Below are positions 35,312-45,800 of a stretch of 64,000 nucleotides of DNA, in pieces. The stretch is from Leisingera sp. M658 (GTDB taxonomy: Bacteria; Pseudomonadota; Alphaproteobacteria; Rhodobacterales; Rhodobacteraceae): assembly GCF_025144145.1 (NCBI RefSeq), contig NZ_CP083546.1, positions 4,126,001 to 4,190,000 of the forward strand, written 5' to 3'. Below the pieces are notes generated by a model that made no database searches, was not told the DNA's origin, and was given only the letters and a program-made list of their open reading frames with translations. The position numbers and the translations under genes were made by a program. The stretch's first letter is position 1, and every line of letters begins with the position of its first letter.

Positions 35312-36360
35312 TTGCGGCGCTTCGGGGGGTACTTGGGGCAGCTGCAATCGCAGGTGCCGCGATGACCGCCTCCGGGGCGCATTCAGAAGCTGTGTCCAGC
35401 ATCCTGGACTTTGCCCAGCTGGATGGCTGGGCAAAAGACGATCATGCTCAGGCACTTCAGGTTTTTCTGGGAACCTGCAAGGACTTGAAGGATCCCGACT
35501 GGGCTGCCTTGTGCAAAGCAGCGCAATCGCAGACCCCCGCAGGGGCAAGGGCGTTTTTCGAACTGTTTTTCCGCCCGGTTCTGATTGAGGATGGCAATCA
35601 GGCTCTGTTCACCGGCTATTTCGAGCCGGAGCTGAACGGGTCCCGCTACCCGACAGGCCGGTTTCGCTATCCCGTCTACAAGATGCCGCCCGAGGCCCGC
35701 GGCACCGGATTGTGGCTGCCCCGGCGGGACATTCTGACCAGCGGTGTCATGGAAGCCCGCGGATTGGAGATTGCCTGGGTGGATGACCCAGTGGAGCTGT
35801 TTTTTCTGCAGATCCAGGGTTCTGGCCGGATCCGCTTGCCGGATGGCGCTATGATCCGGGTGGGATATGGCGGTGCCAATGGCCACACTTATAAATCCAT
35901 CGGCAAGGAATTGGTGCGCCGCGGTGTCTACAACGCCCATCAGGTCAGCGCCCAAGTGATCAAATCCTGGGTCCGGCGCAATCCGTCGGACGGCAAGGAG
36001 CTGCTGTTCCACAACCCGTCTTATGTGTTTTTTCGCGAAGTGCGCAAAGTGGCTGCCTCCAAAGGGCCGCTTGGCGCGATGAACCGCTCGGTCACGCCTA
36101 TGCGCACCATTGCCGCCGATCCTGCATACACTCCGCTGGGTGCGCCGGTCTGGGTGGAGAAGGACGGGCATATGCCGCTGCGCCGTCTGATGGTGGCGCA
36201 GGATACCGGATCCGCAATAAAGGGCGCGCAGCGGGCTGATATTTTTGTCGGTACGGGTGACGCCGCCGGCGAGACTGCTGGAACCATGAAAGACCCTGGG
36301 CGGATGGTGGTTCTGCTGCCGATCCAGCGGGCCTATGCGATGCTGCCGGAAGACCTTTGA
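35308..36360 (+). CDS. mltA: Membrane-bound lytic murein transglycosylase A
   Basis: 350 residues. Cuts glycan strands of peptidoglycan with formation of 1,6-anhydro-MurNAc. A signal peptide (IAALRGVLGAAAIAGAAMTA then SGAHSE) is not followed by a lipobox cysteine, so it may be periplasmic rather than lipid-anchored. MltA domain: LFTGYFEPELNGSRYPTGRF, LFFLQIQGSGRI and the 3D segment with catalytic Asp, AQDTGSAIKGAQRADIFVGTG. Coupled to the Tim44-like gene and followed immediately by smr. Confidence 0.95.
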   Translation: MIAALRGVLGAAAIAGAAMTASGAHSEAVSSILDFAQLDGWAKDDHAQALQVFLGTCKDLKDPDWAALCKAAQSQTPAGARAFFELFFRPVLIEDGNQALFTGYFEPELNGSRYPTGRFRYPVYKMPPEARGTGLWLPRRDILTSGVMEARGLEIAWVDDPVELFFLQIQGSGRIRLPDGAMIRVGYGGANGHTYKSIGKELVRRGVYNAHQVSAQVIKSWVRRNPSDGKELLFHNPSYVFFREVRKVAASKGPLGAMNRSVTPMRTIAADPAYTPLGAPVWVEKDGHMPLRRLMVAQDTGSAIKGAQRADIFVGTGDAAGETAGTMKDPGRMVVLLPIQRAYAMLPEDL

Positions 36361-36948
36361 ATGACACGGCGGAAACTGACAGGAGATGAGATCGACCTCT
36401 GGCACAAGGTCGTGAAACACGCAGAACGTATACATCCGGGCGCGCATTCCACGCCCCCTGCTCCGCCGATGCCGAAACCCAAACCGGTCAAACACCCTGA
36501 GCCGAGATTGGATCCGTTTGAGATTGGAAGCCGCGCCAAGCCCAAACCGCTGAAACACGATCTGAAGCCTTCGATTGCCCGCAGCCTGGCCGGCAATCCG
36601 GTGCAGATGGATGAGAAATCCTTCCGCCGCATGAAGCGCGGCAAACTTAGGCCGGAAGGAAAGCTGGACCTGCACGGCATGAGGATCGACTCGGCGCACC
36701 CTGCCCTCACCCGGTTTATCCTGTCTGCCCAGGCCTCCGGAAAACGGCTGGTGCTGGTGATCACCGGCAAGGGCAAGGACCGTGATGAGCCAGGCCCGAT
36801 GCCGGTCCCGCGCGGGGTGCTGCGCCACAAGGTGCCGCAATGGCTGTCACTGCCGCCGCTGGCGCAAGCGGTGATGCAGGTCACCCCTGCCCATATCAGC
36901 CATGGCGGTGAAGGCGCCTATTACGTTTATCTCAGACGCAGCCGTTGA
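36361..36948 (+). CDS. Smr-domain protein
   Basis: 195 residues. A basic Pro/Lys-rich N-terminal half (HSTPPAPPMPKPKPVKHPEP) precedes a C-terminal Smr (MutS2-related) domain: KLDLHGMRIDSAHPALTRFI, then RLVLVITGKGKD and GGEGAYYVYLRR. Smr domains nick DNA or RNA; the LDLHGM histidine is expected to be catalytic. Begins directly after the mltA stop. Specific role unknown. Confidence 0.9.
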   Translation: MTRRKLTGDEIDLWHKVVKHAERIHPGAHSTPPAPPMPKPKPVKHPEPRLDPFEIGSRAKPKPLKHDLKPSIARSLAGNPVQMDEKSFRRMKRGKLRPEGKLDLHGMRIDSAHPALTRFILSAQASGKRLVLVITGKGKDRDEPGPMPVPRGVLRHKVPQWLSLPPLAQAVMQVTPAHISHGGEGAYYVYLRRSR

Positions 36949-36954
36949 CGGCGC

Positions 36955-38070
36955 TTATCTGTTGTCCGCGGGCGTGCTTTCCAGTGCAACCTTGATGGTG
37001 CTGTCCTGAATAACAATCTGACCCGGCAGAATCTTTTGCAACAGGTCCTGGCTGTGCGTGAAGGTGTCTGCGGTTTCCCGCGCACCGTTCAACAGGGCAA
37101 TCAGCGCCGGCGACGAGGCTGCCACAAAATGCTGCGATTCCGCTTCATCTGCAAAGGCTGTGGTGTCGATCACTTCCACCGGCAGACCGCTGACCGCGTC
37201 AATACTATCCAGATTTCCCAGTCTTTCACGGCCATTCAGACCGCGCAGGCGCTGGGACAGGGTCAGGACGTTATCTTTTCGTGAAACGAAAATCAGGAAC
37301 GGCTGCGGCACCTGCTTGAATCTCTGCATCTGGGATTTGAACACGTCGACATCCAGATCAGGTGACATCAGGATGACACCGCCCAGGTTCTGCGCTGTCC
37401 AGCCAGGCGTTTTGATCTCAATCTGGCGCAGGGTTTCCATCGTGAGCAGCCCGCCCATGGAATGGGCGACAACCACAATCCGTTCGACCGCGGAGGCGCG
37501 CAGTTTGCGCAGGAGTGTCTCCAGCCCGTCGCGGGCAAACAGCACGCTGTCGCCATCGTAGGCATAACCCAGCGGGCGGCCCTTGCTTGGCCAGGAATAG
37601 ATGACCGTTGCCCCGGGAACATTAATGTCGTGAGTCAGCTGGGCAGCCCGGAAAGCGGTCTCGGCCTGGGTGGAGTTGAAGCCGTGAACAAAAACCGTGA
37701 CTTCGCGCTCCTTTTTGGGAAACTTTGCCAGCTCTTGCTGCAGCCGGGCGGAAAAGGCCGCCTCTGTCGCGAATGTCTTTCGTCCAGCCATGGTGAATTC
37801 AGTGGAGGGGTCTGGCTTTGCGTAACCGAACTTCAGCGAGCCGGGCTTATGATCCGGCGGGATTGAAACTGTGAGTTCAAGCAGGCTGACTCCATCGGTG
37901 CGCTCTGACCCAAAGGTGCCGTCCGGCAGCGGTTCGCGGTTTGTGGCTGCGAAAATGGTCTTGGAAGTGCCTAGTTCCAGCGCTTCTGGAACTGTTGGCG
38001 TAAAAGATCTGTCAGTACAGGCCGCCAGAAGGACCATGATCACACCGGAAATCAGGCGCAGCCCGTGCAT
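36955..38070 (-). CDS. DUF900-type alpha/beta-hydrolase lipoprotein
   Basis: 371 residues. Signal peptide MHGLRLISGVIMVLLAACTD with a lipobox ending at Cys18, so a lipoprotein. The DUF900 alpha/beta-hydrolase core follows: VTVFVHGFNSTQAETAFRAA (oxyanion region), YSWPSKG, and nucleophile elbow VVAHSMGGLL. A later LMSPDLDVDVF segment supplies the likely acid. Esterase or lipase activity is plausible; substrate unknown. The ATG at 38070 has GAGGTGAACA upstream; readings from 38118 add an unrelated 16 residues. Confidence 0.88.
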   Translation of the reverse strand: MHGLRLISGVIMVLLAACTDRSFTPTVPEALELGTSKTIFAATNREPLPDGTFGSERTDGVSLLELTVSIPPDHKPGSLKFGYAKPDPSTEFTMAGRKTFATEAAFSARLQQELAKFPKKEREVTVFVHGFNSTQAETAFRAAQLTHDINVPGATVIYSWPSKGRPLGYAYDGDSVLFARDGLETLLRKLRASAVERIVVVAHSMGGLLTMETLRQIEIKTPGWTAQNLGGVILMSPDLDVDVFKSQMQRFKQVPQPFLIFVSRKDNVLTLSQRLRGLNGRERLGNLDSIDAVSGLPVEVIDTTAFADEAESQHFVAASSPALIALLNGARETADTFTHSQDLLQKILPGQIVIQDSTIKVALESTPADNR

Positions 38071-38090
38071 ATTGTTCACCTCAATCAATA

Positions 38091-38116
38091 GGCGGCAGGC
38101 TACTGCACCTGCCGCC
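38091..38116 (-). terminator. Strong hairpin after hslU
   Basis: GGCGGCAGG (38091-38099) pairs perfectly with CCTGCCGCC (38108-38116). It stands 32 bases beyond the hslU stop on the minus strand and just before the lipoprotein gene's ribosome-binding site. There is no T-run, so it may be an RNA-stability or partial-termination element. Confidence 0.55.
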
Positions 38117-38147
38117 AAAGTCCAGTGGCTGCGATAGGTAAGGTGTT

Positions 38148-39458
38148 TTAGAGCACGTAACGGCTGACATCCGCGGAACGGCCAAGCTCGCCGAGGTTTT
38201 TCTTCACAAAACTTGCGTCCACAGTGACCGCTTCGCCTGACCGGTCCGGCGCAGTAAATGACAGCTCCTCAAAAACCCGCTCCATTACTGTGTATAACCG
38301 CCGTGCGCCGATGTTTTCCACGGCCTGGTTTACCTCGGCGGCAATCTTGGCCAACGCGGCGATACCGTCTTCGGTAAAGGTCACTTCAACCTCTTCCGTG
38401 CCCATCAAAGCAGTGTACTGCAGGGTCAATGCGTTGTCGGTCTCGGTCAGGATACGCACGAAATCCGCTTCGGTCAGCGCCCGCAGGCTTACCCGGATCG
38501 GCAGACGTCCCTGCAGCTCCGGCAGTAGGTCCGAGGGTTTGGCGATATGGAACGCGCCGGAGGCAATGAACAGGATGTGGTCGGTCTTGACCGGCCCGTG
38601 TTTGGTGCTGACAGTGGTGCCTTCGATCAGCGGCAGCAGATCGCGCTGCACGCCTTCCCGGCTGACGTCGCCGCCGCGGGTTTCCTGGCGCGCGCAGACT
38701 TTGTCGATTTCGTCCAGAAAAACGATGCCGTTCTGCTCCACCGACTCCAGCGCGATGCGGGTCACGGTTTCATCGTCCAGCAGCTTGTCTGCCTCTTCGC
38801 TGATCAGCACCTCATAGCTTTCGGAAACGGTCAGCTTCTTGCGGGTGGTGCGGCTGCCCATCGCCTTGCCGAACAGATCGCCCAGGTTCAGCGCACCCAT
38901 GTTGCCGCCGGGCTGGCCGGGTATTTCGAACATATTGCCCATCGGGTTGGATGTGTCTGCAACATCCAGTTCGATCACGGTGTCGTCGAGTTCACCCGAT
39001 TTCAGCTTCTTGCGGAACATTTCGCGGGTGGCTTCACGCGCGTCTGAGCCGGCAATCGCTTCGAGCACCCGGTTCTCGGCAGCTTTCTGCGCGTTGGCTT
39101 TTACATCCTCGCGCATGAATTCACGGGTCTGGGCGATGGCGCTGTCTGCAAGATCCCGGATGATTTGCTCTACATCGCGGCCCACATATCCGACCTCAGT
39201 GAACTTGGTCGCCTCAATCTTGATGAAGGGCGCGCGTGCCAGTTTGGCGAGACGACGGGAAATTTCGGTTTTGCCAACACCGGTTGGGCCGATCATCAGG
39301 ATGTTCTTCGGGTACACCTCATCCCGCAGGTCATCAGCCAGCTGCTTGCGCCGCCAGCGGCTGCGCAGGGCCACGGCAACGGCACGTTTGGCTTCTTTCT
39401 GGCCGATGATGAAACGGTCCAGTTCAGAAACGATTTCGCGTGGGGTCAAATCAGTCAT
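38148..39458 (-). CDS. hslU: HslU ATPase of the HslVU (ClpYQ) protease
   Basis: 436 residues. AAA+ unfoldase hexamer that feeds the HslV peptidase. Walker [21 protein letters not shown], inserted I-domain (about 130-240), Walker [12 protein letters not shown], and the C-terminal SRYVL tail that docks into HslV. The start [19 protein letters not shown] is canonical; a reading from 39659 adds 67 irrelevant residues. Separated from hslV by a membrane-protein gene, unlike the usual contiguous hslVU pair. Confidence 0.97.
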   Translation of the reverse strand: MTDLTPREIVSELDRFIIGQKEAKRAVAVALRSRWRRKQLADDLRDEVYPKNILMIGPTGVGKTEISRRLAKLARAPFIKIEATKFTEVGYVGRDVEQIIRDLADSAIAQTREFMREDVKANAQKAAENRVLEAIAGSDAREATREMFRKKLKSGELDDTVIELDVADTSNPMGNMFEIPGQPGGNMGALNLGDLFGKAMGSRTTRKKLTVSESYEVLISEEADKLLDDETVTRIALESVEQNGIVFLDEIDKVCARQETRGGDVSREGVQRDLLPLIEGTTVSTKHGPVKTDHILFIASGAFHIAKPSDLLPELQGRLPIRVSLRALTEADFVRILTETDNALTLQYTALMGTEEVEVTFTEDGIAALAKIAAEVNQAVENIGARRLYTVMERVFEELSFTAPDRSGEAVTVDASFVKKNLGELGRSADVSRYVL

Positions 39459-39471
39459 TGGTACTTCCGTT

Positions 39472-40542
39472 TCAGTGGGATGGCGGCAGCCGGTCAAGCG
39501 GCAGCACGCCAGACAAGAGGGAGAGCAGCGCAGCACGGATATGGCTCCAGAAAGCCCCCAAAGCGACCAGGAACACGCCGAGCGCCAGGATGGTAATTGC
39601 GGTGCCTTCACCGTTGAAAACAGTTCCTGCAAGGGTAACGCTATAGCCGATTGCGGCAATCAGGAACGAACGCCGGTCAATGATGATTGCGATCATGGCA
39701 AACAGCAGCAGCACACCGAGCAGCAGCATGTTGGACCCTGAGGTGCCGGCCTCCAGCAAGCTGAGCGCAATAGTATTCACCAGAGCCGGCGCTGCAACGA
39801 CGTGCAGCCAGAAACCTTGGGCCGAGCGTCTGGTTACCCGGTGCGGATCGCTGAGATCAAAGGCCATGGCTGCTGCAAACACGGTCAATCCGACGGCCAG
39901 CGTGATCCAGGCAAACGGTCCGCTGGCCGACAGCAGGAAAAGGTCGCTTATGCCGGCAGGAGTGCCTGCCTGTATCGATCCTGACAACAGGGCGAGAACA
40001 AAGACACCCAAGGCGATCAGTGCCATCGCAAAAGGAACGCGAAAGCGCAGCCAGAAAACAGCAATGGCAACGGTGGCCAGCGCAAATGGTAGCGGCAGGC
40101 TCGAAAAATCGTTTTGCGCAATCATGAAGGGCTGGGAGTAGCCTGCAGAAAAACCGGTACCGGCGTTGCCGGCCCACAGAAGCGAGAGTGCGATCGCGGG
40201 TGCCACCATCCGGCGGCGGCGGATGAAGTATTCAGACAGCATCCACAGCACGGCTGCACCGGCGATGGCAGAATAGACGGCCTTGTCCTGGTAGCCGCCG
40301 ATTGACCCGGCCAGATCAACCGCTGTGAAGGCCATCCAGCCAGAGGCCAGGATTAACAGCCCGATCACAATGAAGATTTCATTGAATCCCTTGAACAGTT
40401 CAAAGGGTTCATCTCCAGGCGCCAGGTTTTCCCGTGCGCCTCTGCGGCTGTGCGCCAATGCCAGAAGCGAGGCAGCTTGGGCTTCGGACAGCAAGCCGGA
40501 CCCTACAGCAGCCCGCAGATCAATTTGATCAATCTGGGTCAT
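39472..40542 (-). CDS. Polytopic membrane protein inserted between hslV and hslU
   Basis: 356 residues with about ten hydrophobic helices. The soluble N-terminus ([20 protein letters not shown] then [12 protein letters not shown]) resembles the DUF2157 pattern of a short helical domain before a membrane region; I treat that as a suggestion only. Starts one base after the hslV stop and ends 13 bases before the hslU start, so it is a fixed member of that operon. It has no visible enzyme motif. It might link the protease to the membrane, or be a later insertion. Confidence 0.75.
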   Translation of the reverse strand: MTQIDQIDLRAAVGSGLLSEAQAASLLALAHSRRGARENLAPGDEPFELFKGFNEIFIVIGLLILASGWMAFTAVDLAGSIGGYQDKAVYSAIAGAAVLWMLSEYFIRRRRMVAPAIALSLLWAGNAGTGFSAGYSQPFMIAQNDFSSLPLPFALATVAIAVFWLRFRVPFAMALIALGVFVLALLSGSIQAGTPAGISDLFLLSASGPFAWITLAVGLTVFAAAMAFDLSDPHRVTRRSAQGFWLHVVAAPALVNTIALSLLEAGTSGSNMLLLGVLLLFAMIAIIIDRRSFLIAAIGYSVTLAGTVFNGEGTAITILALGVFLVALGAFWSHIRAALLSLLSGVLPLDRLPPSH

Positions 40543-40543
40543 G

Positions 40544-41107
40544 TCAGCCTTCCTGGCCTATGCTCTCAACTGTGAGGTTGCCATTGGTGTAGACGCAGAT
40601 TTCGGCAGCGATGGCCATGGCATCGCGGGCCACTTGTTCGGCGGATTTGCCGCTGTCCATCATGCCGCGGGCGGCCGCCAGGGCAAAGTTCCCGCCGGAG
40701 CCGATGGCAGCCACGTTGTGCTCAGGCTCCAGCACGTCGCCGGCACCGGTGATCACGAACATGTCGGCACCATCGGTGACGATCAGCATGGCCTCCAGTT
40801 TCTGCAGGTATTTATCGGTGCGCCAGTCCTTGGCCAGTTCCACGCTTGCCCGCGCCAGCTGGCCTGGGGTTGCCTCAAGCTTGGCCTCCAGCCGTTCCAG
40901 CAGGGTGAATGCATCGGCTGTTGATCCGGCAAATCCCGCCACCACGTCAAACCCGCCCGGCGACAGGCGGCGCACCTTGCGGGCTGTGCCCTTGATCACC
41001 GTCTGGCCTAGCGATACCTGGCCGTCGCCGGCGATGACAACCTGGCCATCCTTCTTCACGCCGATGATGGTGGTGCCGTGCCAGCCGGGGAATTGATCGT
41101 CTGCCAT
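40544..41107 (-). CDS. hslV: HslV peptidase subunit
   Basis: 187 residues. Proteasome-like threonine protease ring. The catalytic threonine is the first T of [12 protein letters not shown] (residue 12), so an 11-residue leader [11 protein letters not shown] is cut off on maturation. Conserved [20 protein letters not shown] and [17 protein letters not shown]. The ATG at 41107 has GGAGG upstream; the reading up to 41344 has no support. Operon hslV-membrane protein-hslU. Confidence 0.97.
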   Translation of the reverse strand: MADDQFPGWHGTTIIGVKKDGQVVIAGDGQVSLGQTVIKGTARKVRRLSPGGFDVVAGFAGSTADAFTLLERLEAKLEATPGQLARASVELAKDWRTDKYLQKLEAMLIVTDGADMFVITGAGDVLEPEHNVAAIGSGGNFALAAARGMMDSGKSAEQVARDAMAIAAEICVYTNGNLTVESIGQEG

Positions 41108-41327
41108 TTGTGCCTCCGCTTTATTGCCCTCTATATGGAACCATCCCACCGCCGGCACAAGAGAACGCGCAAAGTCCACTGCCGGGCAGCAGCTGCATGG
41201 CTGTTCACTGCTATGCAAAAAATGCAATTCGGGGCTGATGAACCGGCAATTGTGAGACTCAGGTGGGTATCCTACATGGGGCTCACAACCGGCACAGGGT
41301 CGGCTGTTTCTCAGAAGGACTAGCGCT

Positions 41328-41519
41328 ATGACTACCGCAAACATCTATGCGCCGCTCGGAGCAGTCACCGTTCTCCGTGTGGTCGACACACTGATCAACG
41401 TGAAAACTGCTCTCGTGGAATGGAACGAGACCCGTGAAACCCGCAAGGCTTTGGCCCGGTTGTCGGACGCTCAGCTGGAAGACATCGGCATGAACCGCGC
41501 TGATATCGCCAATATCTGA
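41328..41519 (+). CDS. DUF1127 small protein
   Basis: 63 residues. C-terminal YjiS/DUF1127 motif: [21 protein letters not shown], an arginine/leucine-rich helical segment. Such small proteins are abundant in Rhodobacteraceae and in some alphaproteobacteria bind RNA or tune phosphate and small-RNA networks; the role here is unknown. A clear ribosome-binding site (GAAGGACTAGCGCT). Monocistronic with a strong terminator 28 bases after the stop; the 220-base gap upstream holds divergent promoters for it and hslV. Confidence 0.88.
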   Translation: MTTANIYAPLGAVTVLRVVDTLINVKTALVEWNETRETRKALARLSDAQLEDIGMNRADIANI

Positions 41520-41546
41520 TATCAGATGATCAACAGTTTTGAATGA

Positions 41547-41570
41547 GCCGCCCGCAACCGGGCGGCTTTG
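41547..41570 (+). terminator. Terminator after the DUF1127 gene
   Basis: GCCGCCCG (41547-41554), loop CAAC, CGGGCGGC (41559-41566), followed by TTTG and T-rich TTCATTTTT. Perfect 8-base stem. Confidence 0.85.
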
Positions 41571-41571
41571 T

Positions 41572-41943
41572 TCATTTTTGGACGCTGGTTTTATACTTGC
41601 CAGCCTGATCGGGCAGCCAGGCCTCGATCGCAGCCGTGGCGACCACATGACGCGTTCCGGCTTCTGCATCCTCTACATTCAGCCCGCCCATCACGGCGCG
41701 CACACTGGCGCGGCCCCGCGGCAAATCCTGGGCCACCAGATCGCAATCCACTGCCTCCGGCTGCTGCACACCGATTGTCACGTCCACCCGCATTTCGCTG
41801 TGATCAATCCCGAGCTTGGCAAACAGCGTGATCGAGGAATGATGCAACGCGTCCTGCACCGCACGGCGGGCCGCCTTGGTGTAATCCTGACCATACAGGT
41901 CATTGCCGGTGCCCATTTCCAGGATGATGCGTTTTTCGGTCAT
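41572..41943 (-). CDS. Lin0512-family protein, second of two
   Basis: 123 residues. Belongs with the next gene to the small conserved Lin0512 family (TIGR02058), of unknown function: EMGTGNDLYGQDYTKAARRA, DALHHSSITLF, then VDVTIGVQQPEAVD, then GRASVRAVMGGLNV. It overlaps its paralogue by four bases (ATGA), so both should be made together. The two proteins are alike in pattern along their length but not closely so, consistent with an old duplication and perhaps a heteromer. Confidence 0.82.
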   Translation of the reverse strand: MTEKRIILEMGTGNDLYGQDYTKAARRAVQDALHHSSITLFAKLGIDHSEMRVDVTIGVQQPEAVDCDLVAQDLPRGRASVRAVMGGLNVEDAEAGTRHVVATAAIEAWLPDQAGKYKTSVQK

Positions 41944-42287
41944 TCCGCTGCCTCCATGTCAAAGGACACAACCACGGCCGCATTGGCGATCACCGTGCAG
42001 CCGCCGTGGGGCTTTTCGATATTGAGGCCACCCTCCACAACCCGGATGCTGGGCCGGCCATAGGGGAAAATCTCCAGCAGCGCATGCTTGTCCACGGCTT
42101 CGGGTTTCTGAACACCGATCTCTGCGTCGATGATCATGTCTTCTTTTGAGAAATCAAACAGTTCCGCCATGCTGACGGAGTTGTGCCACAGCGCGTCCTT
42201 GATCGCGCGGCGGGCAGCTTCGGTGTAATCTTCGCGCCTGAGCGATGTGCCCATGCCGAATTCCACCAATACCCGAGTCTTAGCCAT
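41940..42287 (-). CDS. Lin0512-family protein, first of two
   Basis: 115 residues. Same family features: EFGMGTSLRREDYTEAARRA, DALWHNSVSM, AEIGVQKPEAVDK, and GRPSIRVVEGGLNIEKPHGG. Excellent ribosome-binding site AGGAGGCACA before the ATG at 42287. Stands between its paralogue and trxA; a terminator separates it from trxA. No catalytic signature is known. Confidence 0.82.
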   Translation of the reverse strand: MAKTRVLVEFGMGTSLRREDYTEAARRAIKDALWHNSVSMAELFDFSKEDMIIDAEIGVQKPEAVDKHALLEIFPYGRPSIRVVEGGLNIEKPHGGCTVIANAAVVVSFDMEAAE

Positions 42288-42393
42288 TGTGCCTCCTGTA
42301 TCTGTTCCGGGCCGGACCGTTGCAGGCAATGGAGGTAATGGAAAGAGCCAGTTTGCCGTCCGCAGATACACCAGCGTACACGGGCAAAAGAAA

Positions 42394-42419
42394 AGGGCTG
42401 TCCCCGCGGGGACAACCCT
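42394..42419 (-). terminator. Terminator after trxA
   Basis: AGGG-c-TGTCCCC (42394-42405), GC loop, GGGGACA-a-CCCT: 11 pairs with one mismatch. On the minus strand it is followed by TTTTCTTTT, so it ends the trxA transcript. Confidence 0.85.
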
Positions 42420-42446
42420 CTGAAATCCAAAAAATGGGGATCAGGC

Positions 42447-42767
42447 TCAGATCGAGTCTTCGATCCAGCTTTGCAGCGCGGCTTTGGGAGCGGCGCCGGC
42501 GCGGTTCGAAACAACTTGGCCGTCCTTGAAGATAAACAACGCCGGAATACCGCGCACGCCCATGGCGGCGGCGGAGTTCGGGTTGTTGTCGACATCGACC
42601 TTGGCAATTTTCACCTTGCCGCCGAATTCTGCGGCAAGCTCTTCCAAAGCGGGGCCGATCTGCTTACAGGGACCGCACCACTCAGCCCAGAAATCCACCA
42701 CAACGGGGATGTCGGAGTTCTTGACTTCGGCGTCAAAAGTGGCGTCGGTGACGGCTACGGTGGACAT
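42447..42767 (-). CDS. trxA: Thioredoxin
   Basis: 106 residues. Standard cytoplasmic thioredoxin: [15 protein letters not shown] with redox C31 and C34, cis-proline in [12 protein letters not shown]. The start at 42767 (MSTVAVTDA) has GGAG eight bases upstream, better than the ATGs at 42773 or 42794. Follows addA by 62 bases in the same direction, so probably co-transcribed in part with the addBA operon. Confidence 0.96.
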   Translation of the reverse strand: MSTVAVTDATFDAEVKNSDIPVVVDFWAEWCGPCKQIGPALEELAAEFGGKVKIAKVDVDNNPNSAAAMGVRGIPALFIFKDGQVVSNRAGAAPKAALQSWIEDSI

Positions 42768-42829
42768 ATGCATGTCTCCATGAGTGTGTGGCAACTGGAG
42801 TTGGAACCTAGGTACGGCTTAACCGATCG

Positions 42830-45800
42830 TCAAGGTTCCATCCGCCGCAGAAGCGCGCTTGTCACAAGCTCGTGCGGCAGCTGCATCAGGGTTGTATTGC
42901 AGGTCCAAAGCAACGCGGTTTCAATGGCGCGATCCGGATAAATCTGTGCAAGCGCATGGGCATAGGCGCCCATCTGCCGCAGCAGGCCTTCGGGGCATTT
43001 TTCAGGCGTTTCAGGTACAGTTGCGTTGGATTTGAAATCCACTGCCAGGACTTTTTCCGGGGTTACGATCAGCCTGTCGATCACCCCATGCAGGCGCGAA
43101 CCATGCAAATCTGCGGTAATAGGCACCTCGGCCAGAGTGTCCGGCTTGAAAATATGAAGCAAATCAGCGTTTTTGAGAACGGCTGAAGCTTCGGCCAGAA
43201 GTTCGGCGCTGTCTTGTGCATCTTGCAGAAGGTTTTGCGCAAGCTTGGGCCAATCCCCCTCGGATCGGCCGGGCAGATGCTCCAGCAGCAGGTGCAGCCT
43301 GCTGCCGCGGGATTTGGCGGCCTCCTCGTCCAAGCCCTGATCGCCCGGCAATGCCTTGGCCCCGCCCAAATCCGAAGGGCTGAGCGCCGGATCCGGTGCC
43401 GCATAAGGTTTGGCCAGCCGGTTAAAGACGTCAGGCAAGATGTGTTTCTCAACGTCCTGGGCAGCCGTTTCAATCAGCGGCAGCCCTTCCCAATCACCGT
43501 GTTGCAAACGTAACCCGGTACCGCCTTCGGTTTCAAATTCCACCGCTCCGCCGTCCCGCAATGCACGTTCCGACATACGGTACCAGCTGTCGTTCTGCTC
43601 ACCGACGTCGCCGGCTGCGGCGACGATAAGCCACTTTTCTGCCCGGGTTAGAGCCACATACAACAGGCGCAACCGTTCATTTTGAAGTTTTTCCTGGGCG
43701 GCTTCACGGGCCGCCAGCATGGTGGCCGGCATCTGGTCTTTGGGCAGCTTCCACACCGGGTTGCCATTTGCCAGCATGATTTCGGCATCGCGCGGCGCTT
43801 GGCGTTTGGCAGTATCCGGCAGGATCACAATAGGCGCTTCCAGGCCTTTGGAGCCATGCACCGACATCACCCGGATCATATTGCCGGCGGCACCCATCTG
43901 GCGTTTGATTTCCAGGTCGTCTGTCTGCATCCAGACCAGGAACCCGGTAAGACTGGGCACATCGGTGCGTTCATATGCCAGTGCCTGCGACAACAGCGCG
44001 TTGATGCCGTCCTCGGCTTCCGGCCCCAGCCGGCCCAGCAGTTTCTGGCGGCCGCTGTGGCGTGTCAGGATGCGTTCGATCAGATCATAAGGGCGCAGGA
44101 AATCAGCATTGGCGCGCAGGTCGTTCAGCACCGCCATGGTTTCGGGGAACGCCCCTGCCCGCTCGCGGAGCGCCGGCCACAGGTACAGCGCCTCACGCCG
44201 GTGGGCGAGGTCGAACAGTGCTTGCTCAGTCCAACCGAACAGCGGCGACTTCAGTGCTTCCGCTAGTGATAAGGAATCCTCCGGCAGGGCCAGGAACCGC
44301 AGCAGTGCTGCGATGTCCTTCACCGCCAGTTCCGCACCAACTTTCAACCGGTCAGCGCCGGCAATGGGCAGCTCGGCTTTCTTGCAGGCACGGATGATCT
44401 CAGAGAACAGATCAGACCGGCGCTGCACCAGAATCAGGAAATCACCTGCCTGAACCGGCCTGCGCTGGAAGGTGCCGCGTTCAGCGCCGTCCTCAGGGAT
44501 TGTGACGCCGGTGCCGATCATCTGTTTGATCGACTGGGCGATGCGTTCGGCCAGGATCACTGTGTGATGGCGGCTGCTGGGACGGTCAACGGGGCTGGTC
44601 CAGTCCGGATCCTCGTCGTCCTCGACCTTTCCGACCACTGGCCAAAGGTCCACCCGGCCCGGCAGGTCGGACTTGAAGGCCCGGTGCAGCGCTTCCTTGC
44701 GAAAACCTGCGCGCGGGCTGTCCTGGAAGACGAGATCCACCAGTTTCAGGATCGCAGCAGAAGAGCGGAAAGAGAAATCGAGCGAGGCATCCTGCAGCCC
44801 CGCTCCGGTTTCCGCCAGCCGGTGCCCGAACTCTTGCTGCATCCGGTCAAAGGCATCCGGATCGGCACCTTGGAAAGAATAGATCGACTGTTTCTTGTCA
44901 CCGACCACAAAGATCGTGCGTTCGACATCCGAGCGCGCACCAACGCCGGATGTGAATTCCTGTGCCAGTTTCTCAATCACGTCCCATTGCACCGGGCTGG
45001 TATCCTGTGCCTCGTCCACCAGAATGTGGTCGATGCCGCCATCCAGCCGGTACAGCACCCAGGCGGCAACGCCCGGATCGTTCAGCAATTGCCGGGCCTT
45101 CAGGATCAGGTCGTCAAAGTCGAGCCAGCCGCGCAGCTGTTTGCGGTGCTCATACTCCGGCAGGAAGGCGGCGGCAAAGCGATGCAGATCATGGCTCTTG
45201 CGAGCGGCAGCCAAGGCCAGGCGTTTGGTGCGGGCATCCTCGATGCGCAGCATCAGCGGTTCCAGCTGGTCCATAAGCGAGAGATGCGATTCGCGTAGCT
45301 TTTTGGTTGGAAATTTGTCGATTTTGGCAGTGAACGGCTCTTTGGCGCTGGCGCCGGTGAGGAAGATGCTTTCCAGCGTACTCAAGTCGGCAAGAGCCGG
45401 CTTGGCTATGCCAGTCAGCTTTGCAGCTGCCTTTTGATCGGTCGCACCGCCCTGCCCCAGCATCTGGCGAGTGCGCTGCAGCAGTTCTTCCTCGCCGCCT
45501 AAATACACCAAGGCTTCGAGTGCGGCTTCGTCAAAACCCTCAGGCAGCTCAAACAGCTCTAGCAGCCCTTCCCAACCCAACGGCTGGCCGAAATCGGCGC
45601 GGCGCTGGCAGATGGAGGATGTCAGGGTCTCAAAATCGCTGTCGCTGACATGGCGCGCCAGGGAGTCGACCAGATGGGCCTCGGATCCTTGGGCGAAATC
45701 CTCCATGATTTCCGCACGCAGCAGCTGGCCCGCGCGGTCGTCCATCTCTGAAAATTGCGGGCTGACGCCGGCCTCCAGCGGGAAACGGCGCAGAAGCGAG

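Noticed and set aside
35383-36840. 485-codon minus-strand frame opposite mltA and smr
   Set aside because: Covers two confident genes on the other strand; product has no domain.
40116-40142. Sign of horizontal insertion at the hslV-hslU gap
   Set aside because: No repeats, transposase or clear base-composition change at the borders of the membrane-protein gene.
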